64,000 nt of DNA from Heloderma charlesbogerti (GCA_026122225.1 JANEZZ010001900.1:930001-994000), one strand, 5' to 3'; counted from the stretch's first letter, positions 1 to 10,750 are shown. A program made the numbers and translations. Notes: a model not told the origin generated them from the sequence alone.

Positions 1-686
1 GCCATTTCCAGGTAAAAAAACACAAAAAACAAAAAAAGTGATAGGCTACATAAAGATTTACTTAGCCAATCACGGCTAGATTTAAAAAAAACACTGTGAT
101 AGGCTACGTAAATCTTTACGTAGCCTATCACAGCTGATTAAACAAAAAACATGCGTACGCAAATGGTGGCGCCCATGGGCGCCGCCATTTGCGCTCCTTA
201 TTTTGGCACGTCTTAGTCTATGTAAACATTTACGTAGACTAAGACGGCGAAAATAAGGGGAACACAAATAGCGTAGTGTCTACGTTATTTGCATTCCCCT
301 TATTTTCGCCATCTTAGTCTACGTAAATATTTATGTAGACTAAGACGTGCCAAAATAAGGAACGCAAATGGCGGCGCCCATGGGTGCCGCCATTTGCGTA
401 TGCGCGTTGTTGTTTTTTTAATCAGCCGTGATAGGCTATGTAAACATTTATGTAGCCTATCATGGCTGACTGCAGGGACGCAAACGGCGGTGGCCACGGC
501 CGCCGCCATTTGTGTCCCTGCTAGCCAGCGGCCGGATGTCCGGCTGCTGGCGGAGCCGGCCAGCGGCTCCGCAGAATCCCTGCAGAGCGGAGCTGGCCGG
601 CCAGGATTCGGGGGGGAGGAATGGAACGCCTCCCCCCCAGCATCAGCATAATCTGCGGAAAGGTAAGTACCTTTCGTACATCCCTA
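1..686 (-). mobile_element. Palindromic hAT-like non-autonomous element, copy 1 (cut by window edge)
   Basis: The right terminus reads GTACATCCCTA and ends at 686, followed by the single-copy-looking ctgcaaat. The other terminus lies outside the window. Orientation is called minus because this terminus is the left one in the reference-like copy at 27635. The interior is a chain of perfect or near-perfect short palindromes: GTGATAGGCTACGTAAA-type units (about 41-84, 96-131, 429-463), CTTAGTCTACGTAAA-type units (about 211-243 and 312-345), and CAAATGGCGGC/GCCGCCATTTG units. Just inside the end is an outward GGTAAGT at 662-668. The 3' flank contains no sequence resembling the element. hAT membership is inferred from the terminus and from 8-bp duplications seen at sister copies; no transposase is encoded. 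Confidence 0.85.
96..463. repeat. Long nested palindrome, centre near 278
   Basis: The two halves of copy 1 are reverse complements of each other for about 180 bases each way. The centre is the 27-base hairpin 265-291 (12-base arms, 3-base loop). Each arm itself contains complete smaller palindromes, so the structure is hierarchical. Arm offsets differ by only one or two bases, indicating few net indels. Confidence 0.85.
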
Positions 687-960
687 CTGCAAATGTCTGT
701 GAATGAGCAATCTCAATAACAGGATAAAAGCTCCATGTGAAAAGCAGGATAAAATCTTCCTGAGACTGCCAAGTGCCTAAAGAGTAGGATTCTTATGGAA
801 GTAACATGACTGATTTTTTTTTTCTGAAAGACTATATATGTAAACCACATAGTAGATAGCTGAGAATGGGTGTAGTAGATATCTGTCTAAAATAGATATA
901 TAGCAGAGAGCCAGTGTATGGTCAGAATGCTGGATTCTACTGGAAGGATAGGCTCTACAC

Positions 961-1107
961 CAGCCTTCTCCAACCTGGTGCCCTCCAGATGTTTTGGACT
1001 ACAACTCTCACAACTCCCAGCATTCCTGACCATTGGCCTTGCTAGCCAAGGCTGATGGTATTTGCAGCCCCAAACATCCTGAGGGCACCAGGTTGGGGAA
1101 AGCTACT
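961..1107. mobile_element. Short palindromic MITE (CCAACCTGGTGCCCTCCAGATG termini)
   Basis: Inverted termini of about 25 bases: CCAACCTGGTGCCCTCCAG near the left end and its near reverse complement around 1080-1100. A second copy lies at 19221-19355. Flanks ctctacac (953-960) and ctctacca (1108-1115) agree at 6 of 8 positions, suggesting an 8-bp target duplication and therefore a hAT-type element. It has no coding capacity. Confidence 0.75.
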
Positions 1108-2328
1108 CTCTACCATTTTTTAATGTACACTGGACATCCCTTTTGAAAACTCTTCTATGTAATGACCATCCTTGTCAAAAGAAAAGTATGACCACAGAGA
1201 AAGATTCTCATTCTCAGTTCCCCATCTACAGCCAGAGAGATAGAAAACACCCATGGTCCAAATCTATTCCAGTTTTATTCAGGTACACCTGCATTTGCAA
1301 AGGGAGGGAGTGCATCCTCCACATTCTTATACTTGTCTGACAAGATAAGAGTAAGTGGGTATCAGAAAGTGGTCGGCTTGCTGTTCAAGAATGATAATAT
1401 CAAAATGAGAAGGCAATACGTTTTAATTGATGAGAAACTCTTGGTAAGGGTAGGGAGCAAACGGTCTCTCAGTTCACAGAGTCCTCCTTCAGTCATAAGT
1501 GTCAGAAACTTGGCAGACTGCTTTTACAGCCTGTAAAACACTTTAAGGGGGAAAGATTATTCAGTCCAATCCACAAAGTACTGTCTCAAGCACAGGGCCC
1601 ATTTGAATGAATAGGGCTTGCTTTACTGGAGTAATTTAAGGACCTTGGCCATACTAACATTATGACACTTAAGGTTCTGGCATGCGACTCAAGTAGTATT
1701 TCAATCAAATACTGACACAGAAATGACCTGTCAGTTTTAATGATGTGAAGCTGGCATATTACGTCCAGAACTATTATGGTAATGATTTCTCACTGAAATG
1801 ATATTCAGATTCATTCAGTTCTTTGCTCTGGCTGTAGATCATTTTACAAATAATCCGGGACTATAACTATTGTTCACCCATGCTGGCCAACAATGATGTA
1901 ACTTTTGGCTGAATATGTTTAGTACAGAAAGAGTGAAGTTAGGATCCATGAAATCTTGATATTTTCAGTTCTCTCAAGATTATTTCCATGCAGTCATTGG
2001 CAAGTTAATTTTTCAAAGTACTGCATGATTTTTTTTCCTTGCAGTGTTTTTGCATAAAAAGTCCCGATATAGCAAAACTCTAGGGCCGGGGTGTTGAACC
2101 TCTGGCCCACAGGCCAAACCTTGCCTGCCGAGGGTTCCAATTTGGCCCTCTCAGTTTTCCCATTTGGCCATGCCCACTTTCCCTGGCCCCACCCCCTTTC
2201 CTGGCATTTATGTAGGCTTTTTTCCTCATTCCAAAAAGTTGAGGTGCCTCTCCTAAGTCTCAGTTACTGGCAGTAAGAGCTTCAAGCTAAAATATGCTGG
2301 GCCTTTCATTCCTCCCCTTTTGCCTTTG
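1108..2328. other. No gene recognised
   Basis: No ORF with recognisable similarity and no clear repeat ends. Around 2084-2220 a stretch beginning ggccggggtgttgaacctctggcc has the feel of a diverged dispersed repeat; a similar string in the opposite orientation occurs near 45780-45845. Otherwise it reads as ordinary AT-rich intergenic DNA. Confidence 0.5.
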
Positions 2329-2523
2329 GCCCCACCTAGGGATGTACAAAAGTCGCTTACCTTTTAATGAAATTGATTTGCGGTGGGGGGGAGGCACTCT
2401 GTCCCTCCCCCCCTGAAATTCTGGCTGGGGGGGGAGGTGTTCTGTCCCCCCCCCAAATCCTGGCCGGCTGGGTCCGCAAATGGCGGCGGCTGTAGCCGCC
2501 ACCGTTTGCGTCCCTGCAGTCAG

Positions 2524-3044
2524 CCGTGATAGGCTATGTAAATGTTTACATAGCCTATCATGGCTGATTTAAAAGGAAAAAAAACGCGCATACGCAAATG
2601 GCAGCGCCCATGGGCACCGCCATTTGCATTCCTTATTTTGACACGTCTTAGTCTACTTAAACATTTACGTAGACTAAGACGGCGAAAATAAGGGGAACGC
2701 AAATAGCGTTGACACGTCTTAGTCTATGTAAACATTTACGTAGACTAAGATGGCGAAAATAAGGGGAACGCAAATAGCGTAGACGCTACGCTATTTGCGT
2801 TCCCCTGATTTTCGCCATCTTAGTCTACGTAAATGTTTAAGTAGACTAAGACGTGTCAACGCTATTTGTGTTCCCCTTATTTTCGCCGTCTTAGTCTACG
2901 TAAATGTTTACATAGACTAAGACGTGTCAAAATAAGGAACGCAAATGGTGGCGCCCATGGGCGCCGCCATTTGCGTACGCGCAGTTTTTTTTCTTTTAAA
3001 TCAGCTGTGATAGGCTACGTAAACATTTACGTAGCCTATCACGG
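2524..3044. repeat. 521-base hierarchical palindrome
   Basis: Position 2524 pairs with 3044 and the centre falls at 2784, in the loop of the hairpin caaatagcgtag-acg-ctacgctatttg (2771-2797). Arms therefore have equal length. Each arm contains, from outside in: a GTGATAGGCTAYGTAAA palindrome, an A-rich spacer, a CAAATGG(C/T)(A/G)GCGCCC palindrome, and two CTTAGTCTAYGTAAA palindromes. In single-stranded form it could fold as one long hairpin or as a series of small ones. Confidence 0.88.
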
Positions 3045-3090
3045 TATTTTAAAAAAATCTAGCCGTGATAGGCTACGTAAATCTTTACAT

Positions 3091-3272
3091 AGCCTGCCTA
3101 TCACGTTTTTTTGTTTTTTGTTTTTTTTTACTGGAAATGGCGGCGGCAGCAGCCGGTCGGAAGACCGGCCACCGCCGCCGCCGCTGCCGCCCCGCCGCCG
3201 AACTGCCGCCGCAGCCTGCCTATCACTTTTTTTGCTTTTGGGTTTTTTTTTACTGGAAATGGCAGTGGCGGC
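3091..3272. repeat. 122-base tandem duplication inside copy 2
   Basis: agcctgcctatcac occurs at 3091-3104 and 3213-3226, and actggaaatggc at 3130 and 3252; both offsets are exactly 122 bases. The duplicated unit covers the end of the last palindrome, the T-rich tract and the start-codon/GGC tract. Sister copies have a single version. Confidence 0.8.
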
Positions 3273-3481
3273 GGCGGCATCTCACATTCCCCTTCATGGA
3301 TCACTGCCTTGTTGTGGCGAAGGGGCTTGCGTAACTCACTGAAGCCATAAGCTATGCCGTGCAGGGCCACCCAAAACGGACAGGTCATGGTGGAGAGTTC
3401 TGACAAAATGTGGTCCACTGGAGAAGGAAATGGCAACCCATTCCAGTATTCTTGCCAAGAAAACCCCATGGAATGTATCAC

Positions 3482-3837
3482 TAGGGATGTACGAAAGTCA
3501 CTTACCTTTCGCGGATTATGTTGATGGGGGGGGAGGCATTCTGTCACTCCCCCCGGAATCCTCGCCGCGGGGAGGCGATCCGTTCCTCCCCCCCCGGAAT
3601 CCTCCACGGCCGGCTGTGCTCCGCGGCAGCTCCGTGGAGCAGCCAGCCAGGCCCAGCCAGGCCAGAGCCATCTGCAGCCGGATTTCCAGCCACGGAGGGC
3701 TCGGGAGGGGGGGAACTGCGTACACAAATGGTGGCGGCTATGGCCGCCGCCATTTGCGTTCCTTAGTTTGGGCCGTCTTAGTCTACATAAATATTTACGT
3801 AGACTAAGATGGCGAAAATAAGGGGAAGACAAATAGC
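3482..3837 (+). mobile_element. Palindromic hAT-like element, copy 3 (right half lost)
   Basis: Starts TAGGGATGTACGAAAG directly after BovB sequence ending tgtatcac. It carries the inverted GGTAAG donor just inside, the GC-rich subterminal block, one CAAATGGTGGCGGC palindrome and one CTTAGTCTACATAAA palindrome. It ends at caaatagc, a few bases before what would be the element's palindromic centre, and joins BovB 3' sequence with a shared GC. The right half and about 2.4 kb of BovB were evidently removed by one deletion. Confidence 0.85.
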
Positions 3838-4288
3838 ATATAGAAGGGGAAGAAATGGAAGCAGTGACAGATTTTACTTTTTGGGCTCCAAGATCACCAC
3901 AGACGGTGACTGTAGCCATGAAATTAAAAGATGCTTGCTCCTTGGGAGGAAAGCTATGGCACACCTAGACAGCAGAGTAAGAAGCAGAGACATCACCTTG
4001 CTGACAAAGGTCCGTCTAATCAAAGCTATGGTTTTCCCAGTAGTAATGTATGGCTGTGAGAGCTGGACTATAAGGAAGGCTGAGCGCCGAAGAATTGATG
4101 CTTTCGAACTGTGGTGCTGGAGAAGACTCTTACAAGTCCCCTGGACTGCAAGGAGGTCAAATCAGTCCATCCTAAAGGAAATCAACCCTGAGTGCTCATT
4201 GGAAGGACAGATACTGAAGCTGAAGCTCAAATATTTTGGCCACCTAATGCGAAGAGAAAACGCTCTGGAAAAGAGCCTGATGCTGTGA
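3836..4288 (+). pseudogene. BovB reverse-transcriptase C-terminal fragment
   Basis: The frame reads about 150 codons that match residues ~845-990 of the intact BovB protein at 33318: FLGSKIT, then CESWTIRKAERRRID and the WTARRSNQSIL block. It ends at a TGA at 4286-4288 where the intact element reads a glycine codon, so the last roughly 60 codons are cut off. The first 9 codons come from the palindromic element. Endonuclease and the catalytic RT motifs are absent, so it is non-functional. Confidence 0.85.
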
Positions 4289-4465
4289 AAGATTGAAGGC
4301 AAAAGGAGAAGGGGACAGCAGAGGATGAGATGGCTAGATAGCATCACCAATGCAATGAATATGAACTTGAGCACACTCTGGGAGAGAGCGGAGGACAGGA
4401 AGGCCTGGCGTGCTATGGTCCATAGGGTCACGAAGAGTCTGACACGGCTTAACGACTGAACAACA

Positions 4466-4711
4466 GCATCTCACCTTAATTTGGAAGACTGTGACCAGGT
4501 GAGCTGTGTGCCTTGCTCAGTCTGCTGTCCAGGTGCTGCTGATGGGCAACTTCAAGGCCCAGCTCCTCCTCCTGATGGTTCTTTATCTTTAAACTGGACT
4601 TGGACTGGACAGCCCTGAAAATGAAGGATGCCTTCAAAACAGATGGCAGTCCTCTGGCAGCCCATCAAATAAAGGACTTGTCCTCTGTAAAAGAGGACAC
4701 CTGGCCATCCT
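4466..4711 (+). mobile_element. TAGGGTGGCCA-family DNA element, partial
   Basis: From catctcacc through tggaagactgtgaccagg to the terminus tggccatccta, this matches copies at 21530, 31490, 10343 (minus), 44172 (minus) and 63590 (minus). The left part is missing because an earlier rearrangement joined it to palindromic copy 2. Non-coding. Confidence 0.75.
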
Positions 4712-7679
4712 ACCTCTCCTCCTGACTGAGACTCGTACCGCCAGGATGCTCTGTGGGACAAGGTAGGAATGTACCCTGTGAGACAAGGTAGGAATGTGAG
4801 ACAAGGTAGGAATGTACCCTGGAATGGCTTGTATGATTGAAGGGTGGCATAAAATATATTTCACAAATAAATGATGCCCAAAATGTCCATCTCAAAAATA
4901 AACGAACTAACCATGCACTTCCAATCCAGTGCTGAAGACTTGCACTGCACTTGGCTTCCCATGAGTGAAAACTGTGTCCTAATCATGATTTGGATCCAGA
5001 GGCACCCGGTGCAACCAGAAGGAAGTTTTGCTCATGCCAGGTGCCCCCCCCCAGCCTGCATTTCATTCACACTGTGTCCCCTCCACACCACACCGCATGC
5101 CATTCCAGAGAGTCTCCTAAGCCCCAAGTGTGGCTTTGGGGGCAGCATATGGGGCTGTAGTCTGGAGGAGGAAAGGGAAAGCCCCACAGTGTGAGTAGAG
5201 TTCCCACTCCTTTGGATCCAAGCCTTGTTAACAAAGCGGCTGTCAAATTTGTCTCATAAAACTGAATCTTTGATGGAGCTAGGAGAAAAAATCCAAACAA
5301 TGGATATTTCTTTAAATAAGAAACATGCATAGAACAGTTGGCGAACAGAAGTAAAGACAGACGCTTGTTGTGACAAATTGAACTTTTTTGGGGGGGTGCT
5401 CTTTGCTCCATGTTTTTATATTTATCTGTATATGTAAAAATGTCAGGCTGGAATATGTTTAGGAATGGTTTGATCCCATAACCTTTCAAATGAAGGGAGT
5501 GTAGAAACAAGTTTCAGCATGTGCTTCATTTATTTGTTCTTTGCACTCACTTATGTATGCCCAGGCATATATTATTTCAGCAGACAAGCCACTGTGAAAG
5601 TGCACTCACCACTTTTTCTACAGATGTGCACAGACATTTCTCTGCAGGGTCAAACTCGGGGAAAACGAATCCTGAGTATTTGTGGCAGACGCTGACTGGC
5701 TGCTGTCACTAGTCCAATTCTGTCCTCCTGCTGGGACACTTTTTCCTTCCATGTTTTAAAAACTGACTATTATTTTTTTAAAGAAGAAAAATATACATGT
5801 AATTGTATAAATATACATGCAGTGATTTAACATTTAAAAGGTCAGAGAGTCTACCTGAAGCCCTGGTGGGTGGAGCAAAAGGGACTACTTTATTTTATGG
5901 GGCAATACATCTGCAAACTGCATTGCAAAGGAGGGGAGCTAAGTGCTCCCCACCAGGGAAAAAGCTGCAGTAAGTTGATATGTGTGTTTGGACATACTTT
6001 TATGCCACAAAAATCCTACACCTGCCAGAGAATGCATCCTGACCTCTACTACAAATTTTAATCATGCCAAAACTCACAAAAATATGGAATGCTTTCATAA
6101 ATGTCGGTTGGCCATGTAATTGTTTTTTTTTAAAAAAATCAGAAATAGGCATACATTAAGCTCACCGATTTTGTCCTCTAAATGTTTTTTAAAATATTAT
6201 TCAAATGGCTTTAGAAAAGTGCTTACGGTTCCTCATCATAATTCTGAAGGACAAAACATTATTTTCCTTATGTCAACATACAATTTGTCAAATTAATTAT
6301 ATGCGTCTACAGATTTTACAGTGTACACACACATAAGCCTCTGAAGCAACATAAGTCCTGGGGACCGTATCAGCTCCATTAGGGGTCACCAATACAGATC
6401 ATGAGATCCTGCCACAATTTACTAAGCCAGTTTCTTAGAGCAAAGGATGTGACCTGCTAATGGCTTCTTGCACACTCCCCTAGGATAAGGATCTCCCAGC
6501 TTCTCTTTCTCTATGAATGAGTAGTGCAAGGTTACAACTCAGCTGTAAACAAAAATGTTTGTGTTTGTATTTCATCGCAGTGGTTTGCATAGCACGCTGC
6601 CTATTATTGAGTCAGTTCTCTGCATCATACAATGTGAACATAAATAATCACCATTCTCCAGACGTTTTTCATACTTTTTGATTCACAAGTACTTTTGCAA
6701 TAGGAGTGCATATCAATGTGATTTCTTAACTGGTGTTATGAAGTAGCTCCCTTTTTGAGTGAACAGTACTGACTCCAGTTTGAGACAGCCAAAAAGCCAG
6801 GCATCTTCATCCCCAGCCTCAGCAAAGGTGGGAGAAAGGCACAGAAGTGGGGTTGAGAGCATCATGCAAGACTAGGGTTTCTTCAATGATTGAGATTGCT
6901 CCTTCATGGAAGTTTGCTTCTTACATGATGCTGTGAACCTCCAAGTCGTCTCCTGCACTAAATGCCCTTTGTTCCATTTTTAAATAGATCTCAGATAATG
7001 AGCTATCAAATTACCCCATTGTGTTCCACTTGAGTTCCCTCCATGAAAACAGGAAAAGCAGCAAGAAGAAGAGGAGCAAGATCAATGAAAGATAATGGAA
7101 AACTCAGATATGGGGAGGAGGAGGAAAGGGGAGGGGGAAAGGAAGCAGGTGAAAAAGGGAGTTGTTGTGATCCTGCATTTAAAACGGAAGCAGAAAGCCC
7201 CCTTTTAAATGCAGGATTTTAGGCTGGTGTAGAGATGCCCTAGATCAAGCAATTCAGTTTCTAATGGACTTCCTAAAATGCATTCCCCAAAGGCAAAGGT
7301 GGAGGTCAAAAGTCAGCAAAACATGAATGTGCTGGATAGCAAGAGTGATATCCGGTAGGTTACAAATATGCTCCCATTGTTGAACTCCAGCCTTGACACC
7401 TGTCTTTAAGACAGTCATTAAGATGCAGGGTCATCTTTTGTTAAGTGAATAAGAGATAGTAAGTAGGACTTTTGTTTTTGGCAAGTACAGCCATCGTCCC
7501 CAAGCACCCTCTTTTGTTATACGGAATGGGAGGCCAACTCAGTCTTTCCCCATAGCAAGTAGCACCAGCTGTTTTCCTGCTCTTAAAGAAGGCAGCTTTC
7601 ATTGGAGGAGCAGAAACTCTTCCTCTTTCTGCTGATTCCCCACCCAACGTCCCTCTCTTCCTCTATCCCTGTGTGTGTG
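4712..7679. other. No gene recognised
   Basis: About 3 kb without supported genes. 4755-4815 has a small direct repeat of gggacaaggtaggaatgt/gagacaaggtaggaatgt in three tandem versions. 6100-6350 is AT-rich. 7100-7150 is a purine-rich GGGGAGGAGGAGG tract. Short ORFs on both strands show no domain or composition signal. Confidence 0.5.
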
Positions 7680-8150
7680 TAGGGATGGCGCGAGCATCCT
7701 GTTGGGGCTCGAAGCCCAGCAAAAAGTTGCCACTCCGCTCCCCCCAGATACCAGTTCCCTCAGCAAGAAGAGGGGAAGAAGGCAGCGCCTCTTGTCCTCC
7801 CCCCATCATTGCTACAGCAGCAGTGGCATGGGAGAGGCAGATCATTTTCCATAAGTTCTTCTGGTCTTAGGGAAAACGACCAGATTGTCCCTTACCACCG
7901 CTTCACCACTGTAGCAGGTAGGGGTGGAGGGAAGAAGGAGGGACCTATCCTCCCCCCCACACACAAACCTGCTGGAGGCCAAGGCAAGAGGCTGGGTGGT
8001 GTCTCCTGATACTCTTTTTCCTGCAGCAGCAGCCCTTGACAGCCCGCGTGAGGAAGAGGGGCAGCAGCGGCAGCACCCGGGGCTTGGGTTTGGAGGGGGC
8101 TGCTAGCATCTTCAAAGCTTCGAAAACTGCCCTATTTTTGTCCGCCGCTC
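7680..8150. other. GC-rich stretch with TAGGGATGG start, possible DNA element
   Basis: A tagggatggcgcgag string follows a short GT run at 7669-7680 and opens a GC- and purine-rich block. The block contains gtagcaggtagggg and several CCTCCCCCCC/GGAGGG tracts and reads to about ctgcccta near 8132. The termini resemble the TAGGG...CCCTA pattern of other elements here, but no target duplication is visible, so the boundaries are uncertain. Confidence 0.3.
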
Positions 8151-8336
8151 ATGAGATGATATTAAAATTGTCCACAGACATTTTAATTGATGTTAGTCCA
8201 TGAATAGTGATGACTGTCTGCCTGGAGATGTGTGTGTGTTTCTTTCCGTGCTGTGAGTATAGAGGGGACTGTGAAAAAAATTATGCTTGCCTGGGCAGGT
8301 GTGCAGAGAAATCGGGCTGGAGAAGCTACAACTCTT

Positions 8337-8898
8337 CGAAGATTTGAAGATAATGCCTTAATTTTTAATTATTATTTTTAAGCCAAAGCAGGGGATAGAA
8401 GGGGGTAAAACATAGTGTCATTTGAAGGGATAGAGCAACCCCCTGCTCAATGCAGGAAGCCTGATTCCCAGGCGGTCTCCCATCCAAGTACTGACCAGGG
8501 CTGACCCTGCTGAGCTTCCAAGATCAAACAAGCACATGTACATCCAGCCCTTTGCTTGTTGGTGGTGAAACTTTGAGTGCTGAGGAAGCTATGCAATCAG
8601 TAGCCAGAAGACCGCATGGGGGTATTGAGAGCTATGATTGGACAGGAGGGAAATACAAACACTGCCGTATATGGGCAGGAGTGGGAGGGGACTACAACCT
8701 TATATGGTGATGAACACAGAAGAGCAGAGTACATGAATGGGAAATTGGCTATGAATAGGAATGGGAATATCAGGGTATTGAAAGTGGTAGCAGGGAAGTG
8801 CGGAATTGGGGTTCCAATACAAACCGGGGATGGCGTAATGTGAAAGATAGGGGACAAAACCTCATTGGAAGCGTAAAAAAAGTAAGTGTAGATCGGCC
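8337..8898 (-). mobile_element. 5S rRNA-derived DNA element, half copy
   Basis: Read on the minus strand this matches the left half of the element at 24320-25349. It starts at the terminus (ggccgatctacacttac, ending at 8898 on the plus strand), followed by the block with ctgtccaatcatagctctc, then a 5S rRNA-like module (8472-8540) and the segment with taccccc. It stops close to the point that is the palindrome centre in the larger copy. The 5S-like module reads as the reverse complement of ctcccatccaagtactgacc. No coding capacity. Confidence 0.75.
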
Positions 8899-9016
8899 CC
8901 AGGAGTTTCAACGTGCACTAGTTCCTGTCTGCAGGAAAGAGCTTTCGCCCAAGGAAAGGAATATTGCTCTTGGACGTTCTTGGAATACAAATTGTAGCCT
9001 CCACCCCTGCTTTCCC

Positions 9017-9020
<4 letters not shown>

Positions 9021-9048
<28 letters not shown>
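9021..9048. repeat. (GT)n microsatellite
   Basis: Fourteen uninterrupted GT dinucleotides. Confidence 0.95.
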
Positions 9049-9050
<2 letters not shown>

Positions 9051-10134
9051 GCTTCAGGCCTCAGGAATACTCCTTCTCTCAGTCTTGAAAGCTACTTTTA
9101 GGCCTGGAGCTCAACTTCACCAAGAATGCAGCTAATTTCCCCACCAAAGCATAACTTGGTAAAGGCTGGAGCATCCCCAGTTGGTCTTAAGTGTTCAATC
9201 CATTTGCTCAGCTAATTCCCCTAAGACCAGCTTGTGTATTTGAATCTTTGTAAACCTCAATAAATGTGCCATTGTGGTGTTATTCTCTCCAGCAGTGTCT
9301 GAGTGTGAACCTCTGTGGGTGAGAATCGCCTTCTTAGCCATAGACGTTCTACTGCCAATGACTAAAGATTCTTTATAAGCAGGTGCGTGAGTCTCACTAG
9401 AACATGTGTAAGTTTGTACATGGGTCTAACTAGGGCTAGGATATCCATTGGACAAATGGGATATTTGTCTCAAGTAATTGTCAAAGATAGTTGATTCCAG
9501 TTAGCCAGATGGTGTATGCTCCAATCCTGTGCTCAGGAAGTACCCTAGAGGTGGCAACATAAGCAGAAGAGGGAGATGCCAAGTGGTGAACTAGAGGATA
9601 TATTCACTAATCAGTGTCAGTTCACCTCTGCTTGTGTGGGCTTCTTCCAGTTGCCTGGTAGTAGGAACAATGGGCATCATCAAGTCTTGACCAAGGCACA
9701 CAAAGGACAACTCGCAGACTGTACATGCAGTATGACCTCAGATGCTGGTCCATAGTACCAATGTCACCCAAATGCAGCCTTCAGGACCTGTATTTACAGG
9801 GAGCCCATGCTGCACCAAGCCCGTATTCACAAAGCTGATTTTGGGGCAGTCATGGAAGGCCCTTCAGTTCAGACCTCCCAGTAAGGCATTTGGTGGGCCA
9901 TGATGTGCTGGCCTCAACAAGCCCCCAACACTTCTACTAAAGAGCCAAGGGTGCAATCCTATGTATGTTTAGACAGAAAAAAAAGTCCTGTTGAGGAAGG
10001 GTCCTTACTTCAAGGGCTATTGCAGAGGACATTTCATGATGAAGGACATTTGGAACCCTTAGTGGGAATAGTTTGATTTGGGATATATCTGGGCAATGTC
10101 CTGGAGTCCTTGAGTTTGCTGAGATGGGACTGGG

Positions 10135-10262
10135 TAGATAGGCTGTACAAAGATCTCCTTGGTCATACAGACAAGGCCTCTCCAGGCCACTGAACCTGTA
10201 GATAGGCTCTACAAGGATCTCCTTGGTCATACAGGCAAGGCCCCTCCAGGCCACTGAACCTG
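10135..10262. repeat. Tandem duplication of a 64-base unit
   Basis: The unit beginning tagataggct at 10135 recurs at 10199, 64 bases later, with only a few substitutions (gtacaaagat versus ctacaaggat; acaaggcctc versus gcaaggcccc). No third unit follows. Confidence 0.9.
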
Positions 10263-10342
10263 ACCAATGTTTCACCATGCTTAAGGGCTGGTTCATGCAT
10301 GTACTTCGCCCATCTCAAATCACCAAACCACACACCTCAATT

Positions 10343-10659
10343 TAGGGTGGCCAGGTGTTCTACTTTACAGAGGGCAGACCTCTCTGTGAAGGTGTCCTCT
10401 TTTTAAAGGGCTGTCCAGTTCAAGTCAGGTTTAAAGGTAAAGAACCCTAAGAAGGGACAGCAGCAGGTGCCTTGAAGTTGCTCATCAACACTTAGCACCT
10501 GGTCAGCAGATGGAGCAGGCAGGCACATAGGCCTCCTGGTCACAGTCTTCCCCACTCTCATTCTGTCTTGTATTCCTATTTAAATTGTAGCAAGCAATTT
10601 TTCTGCAGCCCTTTGTCCTCTTTTGTCCTCTTTTCCACAATGCGTAATTGGCCACCCTA
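10343..10659 (-). mobile_element. TAGGGTGGCCA-family DNA element with both termini
   Basis: Begins tagggtggccaggtgt and ends attggccaccctaa, so both inverted termini are present. The interior contains the reverse complement of gcctccaagactgtgacc-like sequence shared with copies at 4466, 21530 and 31490. Flanks do not show a convincing duplication. Confidence 0.75.
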
Positions 10660-10750
10660 AACCCCATCGTTGTGTATTTTAGCAGCTTCATACTCTTTGC
10701 CTCTTTTGCTCTTGTCTCTGATGCATTAAAATGCATTAAAATCACAATCA

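Larger units (their letters stand above)
2337..3276 (+). mobile_element. Palindromic hAT-like element, copy 2 (right end lost)
   Basis: Starts TAGGGATGTACAAAAG after gccccacc. It runs through a C/G-rich subterminal block, the whole palindromic core, and the beginning of the exon-like module (start codon at 3137-3139 in ggaaatggcggc). It then stops inside the GGC-rich tract at about 3276, where sequence of the TAGGGTGGCCA family (now continued at 4466) begins after removing a later BovB insertion. The GGTAAGT donor and right terminus seen in other copies are missing. This copy has an additional 122-base tandem duplication near its right end. Confidence 0.85.
3286..4465 (+). mobile_element. BovB (RTE) LINE, internally deleted, with 9-bp target duplication
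   Basis: 3286-3481 matches the 5' end of the full-length BovB at 33253 (cccttcatggatcactgcc and onward). 3836-4465 matches its last 640 bases, including the ACAACA tail. The middle (equivalent to 33446-35840) is absent and replaced by a palindromic element remnant. The flanks gcatctcac at 3277-3285 and 4466-4474 form a 9-bp target duplication, showing that both BovB parts came from one insertion. The insertion site lies between palindromic copy 2 and a TAGGGTGGCCA-family fragment. Confidence 0.88.

Noticed and set aside
82..267. Recurring short ORFs reading CSPYFRRLSLRK-type peptides (also near 289, 2520, 2866, 27656)
   Set aside because: They are translations of the repeated CTTAGTCTACG palindromes and occur on both strands because the DNA is palindromic; no independent coding signal.
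1..3100. CRISPR-like array of regularly spaced palindromic repeats
   Set aside because: Spacing is irregular, spacers are themselves repeated, elements have transposon termini, and the DNA is vertebrate.
3128..3964. 278-codon minus-strand ORF
   Set aside because: It runs antisense across a palindromic element, a BovB piece and a second palindromic element; it is a chance composite frame in GC-rich repeats.
7680..8135. Additional TAGGG...CCCTA hAT-like element
   Set aside because: No matching 8-bp flanks and poor inverted similarity of the ends; kept only as a low-confidence region.
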